Assembly (NCBI RefSeq): GCF_016863135.1
Contig: NZ_BOOH01000051.1
Span: 62,001 to 126,000, forward strand
Direction: 5' to 3'
Origin: Planobispora longispora
GTDB taxonomy: Bacteria > Actinomycetota > Actinomycetes > Streptosporangiales > Streptosporangiaceae
DNA length: 64,000 nucleotides
Position 1 is the first letter of the stretch; each line of letters starts with the position of its first letter. Below are positions 1 through 9,496 of the stretch, one piece after another. The notes beneath the pieces are model-generated. The model saw only the letters and a list, made by a program, of their open reading frames with translations, did no database searches and was not told the origin of the DNA. The translations under genes and the position numbers were made by a program.

Positions 1-83
1 CACGGCCGGTTGGAAACTCCCTGTTCACGTAGGGGAAGCGAGGAGGAAACCGGATCCGGGCCCCCGGCCGGAGGGGGTGAGGC

Positions 84-133
84 TTGACAGTGCTCGCCCC
101 GCAGGGACACTCTCCTCTTGGAGAGCGCTCTCC
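84..133 (+). promoter_or_regulatory. Promoter with LacI-family type operator
   Basis: A -35-like TTGACA (84-89) is followed after 16 bases by a weak -10-like GACACT (106-111). A perfect 14-bp palindrome, GGAGAGCGCTCTCC (120-133), lies where transcription would begin. It resembles the TGGGAGCGCTCCCA box bound by CebR-type LacI repressors of cellobiose and beta-glucoside genes in actinomycetes. It stands 90 bases before a sugar-transport and beta-glucosidase operon, so glucoside-responsive repression is likely. No repressor gene lies inside the window. Confidence 0.6.
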
Positions 134-222
134 GATCCCGGTCGTATCGGGACTGCGGAACATCCGGACCCACCCCCCGACTCCCCCCGAACTCCGGAGT
201 CCTCACCATCGAAGGAACAACC

Positions 223-1545
223 GTGCGTATTCGAAAGCTCGCCACCACGGCCCTGGCCGGGGCCCTGCTGCTGGCCGCCTCCGCCTGCGGCGGCGACGGC
301 GGCGACGGCGGAACCTCCGCCGAGAGCGGCGCCCCCAAGACCCTCACCTACTGGGCGTCCAACCAGGGCCCCAGCCTCGAGGCCGACCAGGAGATCCTCA
401 AGCCCGAGCTCGACCGCTTCAAGAAGGAGACCGGGATCGAGGTGAAGGTCGAGGTCGTGCCGTGGGCCGACCTGCTCAACCGGATCCTCGCGGCCACCAC
501 CTCGGGCCAGGGCCCGGACGTGCTCAACATCGGCAACACCTGGTCGGCCTCGCTGCAGGCCACCGGCGCCTTCGTGCCCTTCGACGACGCGCTGCTGGCC
601 AAGCTCGGCGGCAGGGACCGCTTCCTCGGCCCGAGCCTCGCGGCGACCGGGGCCTCGGGGCAGCCGCCCGCCGCGGTCCCGATCTACGGCATGACCTACG
701 GCCTGATGTACAACAAGAAGATGTTCGCCGAGGCGGGCGTCGAGGCCCCGCCGAAGACCTGGGACGAGCTCATCGAGACGGGCAAGAAGCTCACCAAGGA
801 CGGCAAGTGGGGCCTGGCCGTGGAGGGCGCCAGCGTCACCGAGAACGCCCACCACGCCTTCATCTTCGGCCAGCAGCACGGCGCCGAGCCGTTCGACGCC
901 TCCGGCAAGCCGCAGTTCGACTCCGACAAGCAGGTCGCCGCGACCAAGCAGTTCCTGGACCTGATGGCGGTCCACAAGATCGTCAACCCGAGCAACGCCG
1001 AGTACGGCAACGGCACCCAGGCCGTGCAGGACTTCACCTCCGGCAAGGCCGCGATGCTGATGTGGCAGTCCATCGCCTCCTCGGCGAAGGCGGCCGGCAT
1101 GAGCGAGGACGACTACGGCGTCGCCCCCATCCCGCTCCCCGACCCCGCCCAGGGCGGCAAGCAGGTCAACGGCATGGTGGCCGGCATCAACATGGCGATC
1201 TTCAAGAGCAGCAGGAACCGGGACGCGGCCGTGGAGTTCGTCAAGTTCATGACGGGCAAGCAGACGCAGCAGAACCTCAACAAGGCCTACGGCTCGCTGC
1301 CCACCGTCAAGGACGCCTACGACGACCCCGCGTTCCAGAGCGAGCACATCAAGGCCTTCCAGGAGATCCTCGCCACCACCGCGGCGCCGCTGCCCCAGGT
1401 GCCCGAGGAGAGCCAGTACGAGACGCTGGTCGGCACGGCGATGAACGAGCTGTTCGCGGACGTGGCCAGCGGCAAGCAGGTCACCGAGGAGCAGATCAAG
1501 GCGAAGCTGACCGAGGCCAACGAGAAGATGCTGGCCGGCAGCTGA
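223..1545 (+). CDS. Sugar ABC transporter substrate-binding lipoprotein
   Basis: This is the extracellular solute receptor of a carbohydrate importer (SBP family 1). The GTG at 223 has a GAAGGA ribosome site 6 bases upstream and gives a 440-residue protein. The N-terminus has basic residues (RIRK), a hydrophobic stretch and a lipobox-like AASAC, so the protein should be acylated and held on the outer membrane face. A start at 118 in the same frame would add 35 residues before the signal peptide and is rejected. Two permease genes and a GH1 glucosidase follow, so a beta-glucoside or cellobiose ligand is inferred. No ATPase is encoded here; such systems often share an MsiK-type ATPase. Confidence 0.88.
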   Translation: MRIRKLATTALAGALLLAASACGGDGGDGGTSAESGAPKTLTYWASNQGPSLEADQEILKPELDRFKKETGIEVKVEVVPWADLLNRILAATTSGQGPDVLNIGNTWSASLQATGAFVPFDDALLAKLGGRDRFLGPSLAATGASGQPPAAVPIYGMTYGLMYNKKMFAEAGVEAPPKTWDELIETGKKLTKDGKWGLAVEGASVTENAHHAFIFGQQHGAEPFDASGKPQFDSDKQVAATKQFLDLMAVHKIVNPSNAEYGNGTQAVQDFTSGKAAMLMWQSIASSAKAAGMSEDDYGVAPIPLPDPAQGGKQVNGMVAGINMAIFKSSRNRDAAVEFVKFMTGKQTQQNLNKAYGSLPTVKDAYDDPAFQSEHIKAFQEILATTAAPLPQVPEESQYETLVGTAMNELFADVASGKQVTEEQIKAKLTEANEKMLAGS

Positions 1546-1628
1546 CCCGCCCACCCGCGGCGCCGGGCGGAGCACCGCCCGGCGCCGCGCTCGCTTCCGA
1601 TCCCCTCGATCCCCCCGATAGGAGAATG

Positions 1629-2648
1629 ATGGTCGCGTCCACCACGCCGCGGCCCGGCGCGCGGCGCGGAACCGGGTCGCGGGAGGGCGGGTCCCCGCGG
1701 TCCAGCGGGAGGGGGCCGGGCCGGATCGCCGCCCTGATCCCGGTGCGGCTGCGCCGCCTCGGCCTGCCGTACCTGCTGATCCTCCCGGCGATCGTGCTGG
1801 AGCTCCTCATCCACCTGGCGCCGATGCTGGTCGGCATCTGGATGAGCTTCCTCAAGCTCACCCAGTTCTTCATCCGCAACTGGTCCGCGGCCCCGGGCGC
1901 GGGCCTGGCCAACTACGAGATCGCGGTGGACTTCGACTCGGCGGTGGGCGCCTCCCTGCTGCGGTCCTTCACCGTCACCGTCGCCTTCACCGTGCTGGCG
2001 GTCGGCCTGTGCTGGCTGCTGGGAACCGCCGCGGCGGTGCTGATGCAGGGGAGCTTCCGCGGCCGAGGGGTGCTGCGCACCCTGTTCCTGACGCCCTACG
2101 CGCTGCCCGCCTACGCCGGGGTGATCACCTGGAGCTTCATGTTCCAGCGCGACTCCGGCATGGTCAACCACATCCTCGTCGAGCAGTCCGGCCTGCTGGA
2201 CGAGCGCCCGTTCTGGCTCATCGGCGGCAACAGCTTCGTCGCCCTGCTGGTGACCTACGTCTGGCGGGTCTGGCCGTTCGCCTTCCTGGTGCTCATGGCC
2301 GGGGTGCAGAACATCTCCGACGACCTCTACGAGGCCTCGGCGATCGACGGGGCCGGCTGGTGGCGGCAGCTGCGCTCGATCACGCTGCCCATGCTGCGCC
2401 CGGTCAACCAGGTCGTGGTGCTCGTGCTGTTCCTGTGGACCTTCAACGACTTCAACACGCCCTACGTCCTGTTCGGCGGGTCGGCCCCCGAGGAGGCCGA
2501 CCTGATCTCCATTCACATCTACCAGAGCTCCTTCGTCACCTGGAACTTCGGCTCGGGCTCGGCGATGTCCGTGCTGCTCCTGCTGTTCCTGCTGCTGGTG
2601 ACCGCGGTGTACCTGGTGGCGACCTCACGGAGGAGAAGCCGTGCGTGA
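1629..2648 (+). CDS. Carbohydrate ABC transporter permease, MalF/UgpA type
   Basis: This is the first membrane subunit of the sugar importer. After a basic, Arg/Gly-rich cytoplasmic N-terminus of about 45 residues come six hydrophobic segments. The loop EASAIDGAGWWRQLRSI matches the EAA loop that contacts the ATPase. Two ATGs (1626 and 1629) follow AGGAG (1620-1624); the second has the better spacing. The reading frame stays open far upstream to base 84, but that part is a shadow of the receptor gene. The gene overlaps the next permease by 8 bases, which indicates translational coupling. Confidence 0.88.
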   Translation: MVASTTPRPGARRGTGSREGGSPRSSGRGPGRIAALIPVRLRRLGLPYLLILPAIVLELLIHLAPMLVGIWMSFLKLTQFFIRNWSAAPGAGLANYEIAVDFDSAVGASLLRSFTVTVAFTVLAVGLCWLLGTAAAVLMQGSFRGRGVLRTLFLTPYALPAYAGVITWSFMFQRDSGMVNHILVEQSGLLDERPFWLIGGNSFVALLVTYVWRVWPFAFLVLMAGVQNISDDLYEASAIDGAGWWRQLRSITLPMLRPVNQVVVLVLFLWTFNDFNTPYVLFGGSAPEEADLISIHIYQSSFVTWNFGSGSAMSVLLLLFLLLVTAVYLVATSRRRSRA

Positions 2649-3480
2649 GCCCCGATGGCTGCCCTGGGCCCGCTGGATCGTGCTCGGGTCCCTCGGCCTG
2701 TTCACCCTCGTCCCGCTGTACGTGATGGCCACCACCTCCATCAAGCCGCTCGGGGACGTGCAGGGCGACTTCCACTGGATCCCCACCACGATCAGCCTGC
2801 AGCCCTTCGCCGACATCTGGCGGACGGTGCCGCTGGCCCACTACTTCGTCAACAGCCTGATCGTGGCCTCCGCCGCGGCCGTGGCGTCGGTGACGATCGC
2901 GGTCTTCGCCGCGTACGCGATCAGCCGCTACCGCTTCCCCGGGCGGAGGATCTTCTCCATCACGGTGCTGTCCACCCAGATGTTCCCCGGCATCCTGTTC
3001 CTGCTCCCGCTGTTCATGATCTTCGTGAACCTCGGCAACACCATCGGCGTGGAGCTGTACGGCAGCCGCACCGGCCTGATCGTCACCTACCTGACCTTCT
3101 CCCTGCCGTTCTCCATCTGGATGCTGGTCGGCTACTTCGACTCCATCCCCACCGCGCTGGACGAGGCCGCCCAGGTGGACGGGAGCGGGCCGGTCGGCGC
3201 CCTGCTGCGGGTGGTCATCCCCGCGGCGATGCCCGGCATCGTGGCGGTCACCATCTACGCCTTCATGACCGCGTGGGCCGAGGTGCTCTTCGCGTCGGTG
3301 ATGACCGACGAGAGCACCCGCACCCTGGCCGTCGGCCTGCAGGGGTACTCCACGCAGAACGACGTCTACTGGAACCAGTTGATGGCCGCCTCCCTGGTGG
3401 TCAGCGTCCCGGTGGTGGCCGGATTCCTGCTCCTGCAGCGCTATCTGGTGCAGGGCCTGACCGCCGGCGCGGTCAAGTGA
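2641..3480 (+). CDS. Carbohydrate ABC transporter permease, MalG/UgpE type
   Basis: This is the second membrane subunit of the sugar importer, 279 residues with six predicted transmembrane segments. The EAA-loop sequence DEAAQVDGSGPVGALLRVV is the ATPase-docking motif. The GTG start lies inside the end of the preceding permease and follows a GGAGGAG ribosome site at about 2631. Length and ending fit the MalG/UgpE half of the heterodimer. The beta-glucosidase gene begins 110 bases downstream, so both are probably on one transcript. Confidence 0.88.
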   Translation: MREPRWLPWARWIVLGSLGLFTLVPLYVMATTSIKPLGDVQGDFHWIPTTISLQPFADIWRTVPLAHYFVNSLIVASAAAVASVTIAVFAAYAISRYRFPGRRIFSITVLSTQMFPGILFLLPLFMIFVNLGNTIGVELYGSRTGLIVTYLTFSLPFSIWMLVGYFDSIPTALDEAAQVDGSGPVGALLRVVIPAAMPGIVAVTIYAFMTAWAEVLFASVMTDESTRTLAVGLQGYSTQNDVYWNQLMAASLVVSVPVVAGFLLLQRYLVQGLTAGAVK

Positions 3481-3535
3481 CCGTCCCGGCCCGCCGGACG
3501 GCCGTCCGAGCCTGACCGGCCCTCCGAGCATGCCC

Positions 3536-3555
3536 GGGCGCGTTCCCGCGCGCCC
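3536..3555 (+). other. Intra-operon hairpin before the glucosidase gene
   Basis: GGGCGCG (3536-3542) can pair with CGCGCCC (3549-3555) around a 6-base loop. It lies in the only sizeable gap of the sugar operon and has no T-run. It may lower readthrough or stabilise the upstream mRNA; chance is possible in DNA this GC-rich. Confidence 0.3.
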
Positions 3556-3590
3556 GCCTCCCGTTCCCTTCTCCCGAGGAGAGTTCACAT

Positions 3591-4943
<1,353 letters not shown>

Positions 4944-4954
4944 CGCCTGTACCA

Positions 4955-4976
4955 CCGCCTTTCGAAAGGTCGGCGG
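4955..4976 (+). terminator. Possible terminator after the glucosidase operon
   Basis: CCGCC (4955-4959) and GGCGG (4972-4976) flank a segment that includes the 12-bp palindrome CCTTTCGAAAGG (4958-4969). A second small stem, GCCCTG/CAGGGC, follows at 4979-4996. There is no T-run, which is common for terminators in GC-rich actinomycetes. It separates the sugar operon from the cobalamin riboswitch. Confidence 0.35.
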
Positions 4977-4989
4977 GTGCCCTGCCTCA

Positions 4990-5110
4990 TCAGGGCATCG
5001 GGCGAGGTTGATACCGTTTGCCCGACGCGCGGTGTGGAGCGAAGTCCGGTGCGAGTCCGGCGCTGTCCCGCAACTGTCATGGCCCGTGACGGGCCGAGCC
5101 AGGTCGCCTC
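4990..5110 (+). promoter_or_regulatory. Cobalamin riboswitch
   Basis: The leader contains the conserved core GGTGCGAGTCCGG (5048-5060) followed directly by CGCTGTCCCGCAACTGT (5061-5077), which are hallmark strings of cobalamin riboswitches. A perfect hairpin, GGCCCG-TGA-CGGGCC, follows at 5081-5095, then a diverged B12-box-like segment, GAGCCAGGTCGCCTC (5096-5110). The downstream genes encode cobalamin uptake and salvage, which fits. In this class cobalamin binding normally shuts expression off. The outer limits are approximate. Confidence 0.85.
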
Positions 5111-5201
5111 TCACCGTGCCGACGCCGTCGAACCCTCGTGGAAAGGGTGATCCGTCATGATTTCAGCGGGTCCTCGGTTCCAGCAGATGAAAGGACCTTT
5201 C

Positions 5202-6167
5202 GTGAGGCCCGTACGTACATCCCTCGCGGGCGCGCTCCTCGGTGTGCTGGCCCTGGCCGGATGCGGCCAGAGCTCCACCGGCGCCCCGCAGGGCGATGCC
5301 GCCACCGCCTCCGGGGCGCCCTCCGCCGCCTCCTCGGAGGCCGGGGCCTTCCCCGTCACCGTCGAGGCGGGCAACGGCCCGGTCGTCATCGCCGAGCGGC
5401 CCGAGCGGATCGTCTCCCTGTCGCCCACCGCGACCGAGAGCCTGTTCGCCGTCGGCGCCGGTGCGCAGGTCGTCGCGGTCGACGACCAGTCGAACCACCC
5501 GGCCGAGGCGCCCAAGACCGATCTGTCCGGCTTCAAGCCGAACGCCGAGGCGATCATCGCGCAGAAGCCCGACCTGGTCGTGCTCGCCAACGACATCGAC
5601 GGCATCGTGGCCAAGCTGGCGAAGGTCAACGTCCCGGTGCTGCTGGAGCCCGCGGCCACCAAGCTCGACGAGGCGTACGACCAGATCACCGACCTCGGCG
5701 CGGCCACCGGCAACACGGCCAAGGCCCAGGAGGTCGTGACCGGGATGAAGAAGAAGATCGACGAGGTCGTGGCCGCCGCGCCCAAGGACAAGAAGCTCAC
5801 CTACTACCACGAGCTGGACACCACGCCCTACTCGGTGACCTCCAGCACCTTCCTCGGCCAGGTCTACGCCCTGTTCGGCCTGACCAACATCGCCGACAAG
5901 GCCCCGGACCTGGCCGGGGGCTATCCCAAGCTCTCCGCCGAGTTCGTCGCCCAGGCCGACCCCGACCTCGTCTTCCTCGGCGACACCAAGTGCTGCGGCC
6001 AGAACAAGGACACCCTGGCCAAGCGCCCCGGCTGGTCCAAGCTCTCCGCGATCAAGAACGACCGGGTCGTCGGGCTCGACGACGACATCGCCTCCCGCTG
6101 GGGCCCGCGCGTGGCCGACCTCGCCGAGCAGGTCGGCGCCGCCGTCGAGAAGGCCGCCTCCGAGTAA
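5202..6167 (+). CDS. btuF: Cobalamin ABC transporter substrate-binding lipoprotein
   Basis: This is a periplasmic-binding family 2 (BtuF/TroA-like) receptor for vitamin B12 or a corrinoid. GTG 5202 has AAAGGA 6 bases upstream and starts directly into a signal peptide ending in a classical lipobox (LALAGC), so the protein is membrane-anchored. In-frame ATGs at 5157 and 5187 are alternatives that would lengthen the N-terminal region. The body carries typical motifs such as PERIVSLSPTATESLFAVG and a WGPRVADLAEQV-like end. It is the first gene after the cobalamin riboswitch and directly abuts the permease gene; the ligand is inferred from that context and from cbiZ. Confidence 0.87.
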   Translation: MRPVRTSLAGALLGVLALAGCGQSSTGAPQGDAATASGAPSAASSEAGAFPVTVEAGNGPVVIAERPERIVSLSPTATESLFAVGAGAQVVAVDDQSNHPAEAPKTDLSGFKPNAEAIIAQKPDLVVLANDIDGIVAKLAKVNVPVLLEPAATKLDEAYDQITDLGAATGNTAKAQEVVTGMKKKIDEVVAAAPKDKKLTYYHELDTTPYSVTSSTFLGQVYALFGLTNIADKAPDLAGGYPKLSAEFVAQADPDLVFLGDTKCCGQNKDTLAKRPGWSKLSAIKNDRVVGLDDDIASRWGPRVADLAEQVGAAVEKAASE

Positions 6168-7361
6168 GTGACCGATCCATCTGATTCCACCGCCCCGCCC
6201 GCCGGCGGGACGGCGGACGGCTCCGCCCACGTGCCCGGCGCGGCGTCCGGCCGTACCGCTCACGCACCCGGTTCCGCCCCCGGCGGCGCCGGTACGGCGG
6301 AAGGCGGCGCGGGCGTTTCCGGCGCACCCGCGGGGCGGGCCACCCGGCTCCGGCCGGCGGCCCTGCTCGTCGCCCTGGGCGTGCTCCTGGCGAGCATGAC
6401 CACCGGCACGCTGGCCGGGGCGGCGGACATCGCCCCCGGGCAGGTGATGCTGGAACTGCTCGACCGGCTGCCGTTCGTCTCGGCGGGCTCCGGTCTCACA
6501 CCCGTCGAGCAGGGACTGCTGGTGGAGCTGCGGCTGCCCCGGGTGCTGCTCGGGGCGGTCGTCGGCGGCCTGCTGGCCATCGCCGGGGCCGCCTACCAGG
6601 GAGTGTTCCGCAACCCCCTGGCCGACCCGTACCTGCTGGGCGCCGCCGCGGGCGCGGGCCTCACCACCACCGCGGTCATCGTGCTGCTCAAGGGCGACAC
6701 CGAGGCCGTCACCATCCCCGCCGCGGCGTTCGCCGGGGCCGTCGGCGGCGTCCTGCTCGCCTACGCCCTGGGCAACGTCGCCGGCCGGGGCGGCGGGACC
6801 GCCACGCTGGTCCTGGCCGGGGTCGCGGTGACCGCCTTCCTCACCGCCGTGCAGACGTTCGTCCAGCAGCTCAGCGTCGAGGACCTCCAGCGCATCTACG
6901 GCTGGATCCTCGGCACCGTCGACGGCGGCTGGGAGCGGATCACGCTGATCGTCCCCTACGCGGCCGTCTCGGTGGCGGTCCTGCTGGCGCACGGGCGGCT
7001 GCTCGACGTGCTCTCGGTCGGCGACGACGAGGCCGTCAGCCTCGGTCTCAACGCCACCCGCGTCCGGCTCGTCGTCCTGCTGGCCGCCTCCCTGGCCACC
7101 GCCGCCGCCGTCGCCGTCAGCGGCCTGATCGGCTTCGTCGGCATCGTCGTCCCGCACGTGATCCGCCGCCTGGCGGGAGGCTCCTACCGGGTCGTGCTCC
7201 CGCTCTCCCTGATCGGCGGGGCGGCCTTCCTGGTCTTCGGCGACGTGATCGCCCGGACCGTGCTCGCCCCGGCGGAGCTGCCCATCGGCGTGGTCACCGC
7301 GTTCGTCGGCGCGCCGTTCTTCGTCGCCGTCCTGCGCGTGACGAAGCGGGTGGAGACGTGA
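6168..7361 (+). CDS. btuC: Cobalamin ABC transporter permease (FecCD family)
   Basis: This is the membrane channel of the corrinoid importer. The GTG start directly follows the btuF stop codon. The protein has 397 residues, longer than the roughly 330 usual in the family, because of a Gly/Ala/Pro-rich cytoplasmic extension of about 60 residues. The rest shows about ten hydrophobic segments, with family motifs RLPRVLLGAVVGGLLAIAGA, FRNPLADPYLLG and, near the end, SGLIGFVGIVVPHVIRRL. The reason for the N-terminal extension is unknown. A 94-base gap precedes btuD. Confidence 0.9.
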   Translation: MTDPSDSTAPPAGGTADGSAHVPGAASGRTAHAPGSAPGGAGTAEGGAGVSGAPAGRATRLRPAALLVALGVLLASMTTGTLAGAADIAPGQVMLELLDRLPFVSAGSGLTPVEQGLLVELRLPRVLLGAVVGGLLAIAGAAYQGVFRNPLADPYLLGAAAGAGLTTTAVIVLLKGDTEAVTIPAAAFAGAVGGVLLAYALGNVAGRGGGTATLVLAGVAVTAFLTAVQTFVQQLSVEDLQRIYGWILGTVDGGWERITLIVPYAAVSVAVLLAHGRLLDVLSVGDDEAVSLGLNATRVRLVVLLAASLATAAAVAVSGLIGFVGIVVPHVIRRLAGGSYRVVLPLSLIGGAAFLVFGDVIARTVLAPAELPIGVVTAFVGAPFFVAVLRVTKRVET

Positions 7362-7455
7362 TCCGGGCCGAGATCGCGGCGGTCACGGAGATTCGGACGG
7401 GGCCCGCGGACCACGGGACGGGCCGCCCCGGAGGGCCGGTCCCCGGGGTGACTCC

Positions 7456-8229
7456 ATGAGCGATGTCAGAGCGCACGACCTCTCGGTCGTCCTGGACACG
7501 CGGACCGTGCTGTCCGACGTCGGCCTCCAGGTGCGCGGCGGTGACTGGCTCGCCGTGATCGGGGCCAACGGCGCGGGCAAGTCCACGCTGCTGAAGGCGG
7601 TGGCCGGAGTGCTGCCGTACTCCGGCGAGGTGCTCATCGACGGCACGTCCGTCCGGCGGCTCAAGCCCCGGGAACGGGCCCGGCTGCTGGCCTACGCCCC
7701 CCAGAGCCCGGTGCTGCCGGCCGACATGACGGTGTTCGACTACGCCCTGCTGGGCCGCACGCCGTACATCCCCTATCTGGGCCGGGAGAGCCGCCGCGAC
7801 CGCGAGGTGACCGCGTCGGTGCTGGAGCGGCTGGACCTCGCGCCGTTCGCCGGTCGCGCGCTCGGCCGCCTGTCGGGCGGCGAGCGCCAGCGGGTCGTGC
7901 TGGCCAGGGCGCTGGTCCAGCAGGCTCCCGTGCTGCTGCTCGACGAGCCCACCACGGCCCTCGACCTGGGGCACCAGCAGCAGGTGCTGGAGCTGGTCGA
8001 CCGGCTCCGCCTGGCCGACGGGCTGACCGTGGTCACGACCCTGCACGACCTGAGCCTGGCGGGGCAGTACGCCGACTCGATGATGCTGATCTCCGACGGC
8101 CGCGTGGCCGCCTCGGGGAGCCCGGCGGACGTGCTCACCGAGAAACTGATCGACGCGCACTTCGGCGCCCGCGTCCGGATCACGAGCGGCCCGGACGGCA
8201 GGCCCGGCGTCCACCTGGAGCGCCCGTGA
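7456..8229 (+). CDS. btuD: Cobalamin ABC transporter ATP-binding protein
   Basis: This is the ATPase of the corrinoid importer, 257 residues. It has Walker A GANGAGKST, a Q-loop at YAPQSP, the signature LSGGERQR, Walker B VLLLDEPT and a switch His in TTLHDLSL. It is most like FecE/BtuD/HmuV-type importer ATPases. The gene ends in a 4-base overlap with the cbiZ start, so the two are translationally coupled. Specificity for cobalamin rests on the riboswitch and on cbiZ. Confidence 0.9.
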   Translation: MSDVRAHDLSVVLDTRTVLSDVGLQVRGGDWLAVIGANGAGKSTLLKAVAGVLPYSGEVLIDGTSVRRLKPRERARLLAYAPQSPVLPADMTVFDYALLGRTPYIPYLGRESRRDREVTASVLERLDLAPFAGRALGRLSGGERQRVVLARALVQQAPVLLLDEPTTALDLGHQQQVLELVDRLRLADGLTVVTTLHDLSLAGQYADSMMLISDGRVAASGSPADVLTEKLIDAHFGARVRITSGPDGRPGVHLERP

Positions 8230-8900
8230 CCCCGGACCTGCGGCTGAGCCACCGCCGGGAGGACGGCGCCCGCCTGGCCTCGCTGCTGTGGGAGCTCGGC
8301 GCCGGCTGGCGGGGGATCTCCTCGGCCATGCTCGGGGGCGGCATCGGCCCGGTGGAGTGGGTGCTCAACGCCCAGGTGCCCGGCGGCTACGCGCGGATGG
8401 ACCCGGTGGAGCACCTGCTGGAGTTGGCCCCGCCCGGCCCCGGCGTCGGCATGCTCACCGCCGCCTCGGTGGGCCGCTTCACCCGGGCGGAGGACGGCGG
8501 GGCGCACGCCGTGACCACCGTCGGCCTGCGCGTGCCCACCTGGGCCGCCGCCCCCGAGGGGGCGGCCGACCCCGAGCTGGCGCCCGTGCACACCCCGGGC
8601 ACGATCAACATCATCGTCGCGGTCCCGGTCGCGATGAGCGACGCCGCCCTGGTGAACGCGGTGATGACGGTGACCGAGGCCAAGACGCAGGCGCTGGTGG
8701 AGGAGGGTTTCCCGTGCACCGGCACAGCCTCCGACGCGGTCTGCGTGCTGGCCCGCGCGGACGGGCCCGAGGAGCTCTTCGGCGGCCCACGCTCCACCTG
8801 GGGCGCCCGGATCGCCCGCGCGGTCCACCGCGCCGTCCGCCAGGGCACCCGGGCCTGGGCCGGTCAGGGCCCCTCACGTACGGCGCGGCGGGCCCGGTAG
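8226..8900 (+). CDS. cbiZ: Adenosylcobinamide amidohydrolase
   Basis: CbiZ removes the aminopropanol (nucleotide-loop) side chain from adenosylcobinamide, giving adenosylcobyric acid, so imported incomplete or foreign corrinoids can be rebuilt. The 224-residue product shows the family's ISSAMLGGGI-like N-terminal region, the PGTINIIVAV strand and an EAKTQAL helix. The GTG start overlaps btuD by 4 bases. The coding end overlaps the convergent CGNR gene by 37 bases, so no terminator separates them. With the riboswitch it completes a corrinoid salvage operon. Confidence 0.88.
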   Translation: MTPDLRLSHRREDGARLASLLWELGAGWRGISSAMLGGGIGPVEWVLNAQVPGGYARMDPVEHLLELAPPGPGVGMLTAASVGRFTRAEDGGAHAVTTVGLRVPTWAAAPEGAADPELAPVHTPGTINIIVAVPVAMSDAALVNAVMTVTEAKTQALVEEGFPCTGTASDAVCVLARADGPEELFGGPRSTWGARIARAVHRAVRQGTRAWAGQGPSRTARRAR

Positions 8901-9457
8901 GCGGCCATCTTGGCGCGTGCGCCGCAGCCGTCCATGGAGCACCAGCGGCGGTGACCGGACCGGCTGGTGTCCAGGAACAGCAACGTGCACGGGTGGAACT
9001 CGCATTCGCGCACGCGCCCGGCCAGCGGCCCGCCGAGCAGATCGACGGCGTCGCGGGTGATCTCGGCCAGCAGCGTCTCCGCGGTCGCCTCGCCCCGGAC
9101 CCGTCGCAGACGGCCGTCGGAGCCGATCTCCAGCCGCTCCGCCGGCGCGGGCCGGGCGGCCCAGTCGTTCACGGTCGCCAGCGCCTCCGGCGGGATCTCC
9201 CGTTCCTGCAGGCGGGCGGTGAACAACTCGTACATCGCCTCTCGGAGGGCGCGCGCCCGACGCAGCTCCGGCTCGCCCGCCGCCGGAGCGGTCAGGCCCG
9301 TCCCGCCCGCCGCCGGGGCGGTCAGGCCCGCCTCGGCGAACCAGCGGTCCAGGTCGGCAGGGGCGGCCAGCCGCTCGACGCGCTCCGTCCGCCGCCTGCC
9401 CATGGTGGCGATGAAGTTCAGGCAGTGCCGTCCGCCGTGGAATCGGAAGGTGCTCAC
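8864..9457 (-). CDS. CGNR zinc-finger protein (ABATE domain)
   Basis: This 197-residue protein has an N-terminal ABATE-like domain (FHGGRHCLNFIATMG start) and a C-terminal CGNR-type zinc ribbon, here RWCSMDGCGARAKMAAYR, with Ala in the usual Asn position. CGNR proteins are widespread in actinomycetes and are regarded as putative stress-linked transcription regulators. The GTG start at 9457 lies 7 bases after a TAACTT -10-like box on this strand, suggesting a leaderless transcript. It is divergent from the MDMPI gene and may control it through the shared palindrome; this is inference. Confidence 0.85.
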   Translation of the reverse strand: MSTFRFHGGRHCLNFIATMGRRRTERVERLAAPADLDRWFAEAGLTAPAAGGTGLTAPAAGEPELRRARALREAMYELFTARLQEREIPPEALATVNDWAARPAPAERLEIGSDGRLRRVRGEATAETLLAEITRDAVDLLGGPLAGRVRECEFHPCTLLFLDTSRSGHRRWCSMDGCGARAKMAAYRARRAVREGP

Positions 9458-9461
9458 CCTG

Positions 9462-9489
9462 TTGAAGTTACCGGATTAACCGGTAACCT
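9462..9489. promoter_or_regulatory. Overlapping divergent promoters with palindromic operator
   Basis: GTTACCGG (9467-9474) and CCGGTAAC (9480-9487) form a perfect 8-bp inverted repeat around ATTAA. For the plus strand, TTGAAG (9462-9467) and TAACCT (9484-9489) make a promoter with a 16-base spacer, placing the RNA start on the ATG at 9497. For the minus strand, TAACTT similarly places the start on GTG 9457. A protein bound to this palindrome would cover both promoters. Confidence 0.55.
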
Positions 9490-9496
9490 GCTTGCC

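Noticed and set aside
84-1628. Long N-terminal extension of the first permease frame and other open frames across the sugar receptor gene
   Set aside because: These are shadow frames of GC-rich coding DNA; the receptor frame has the signal peptide, lipobox and family motifs.
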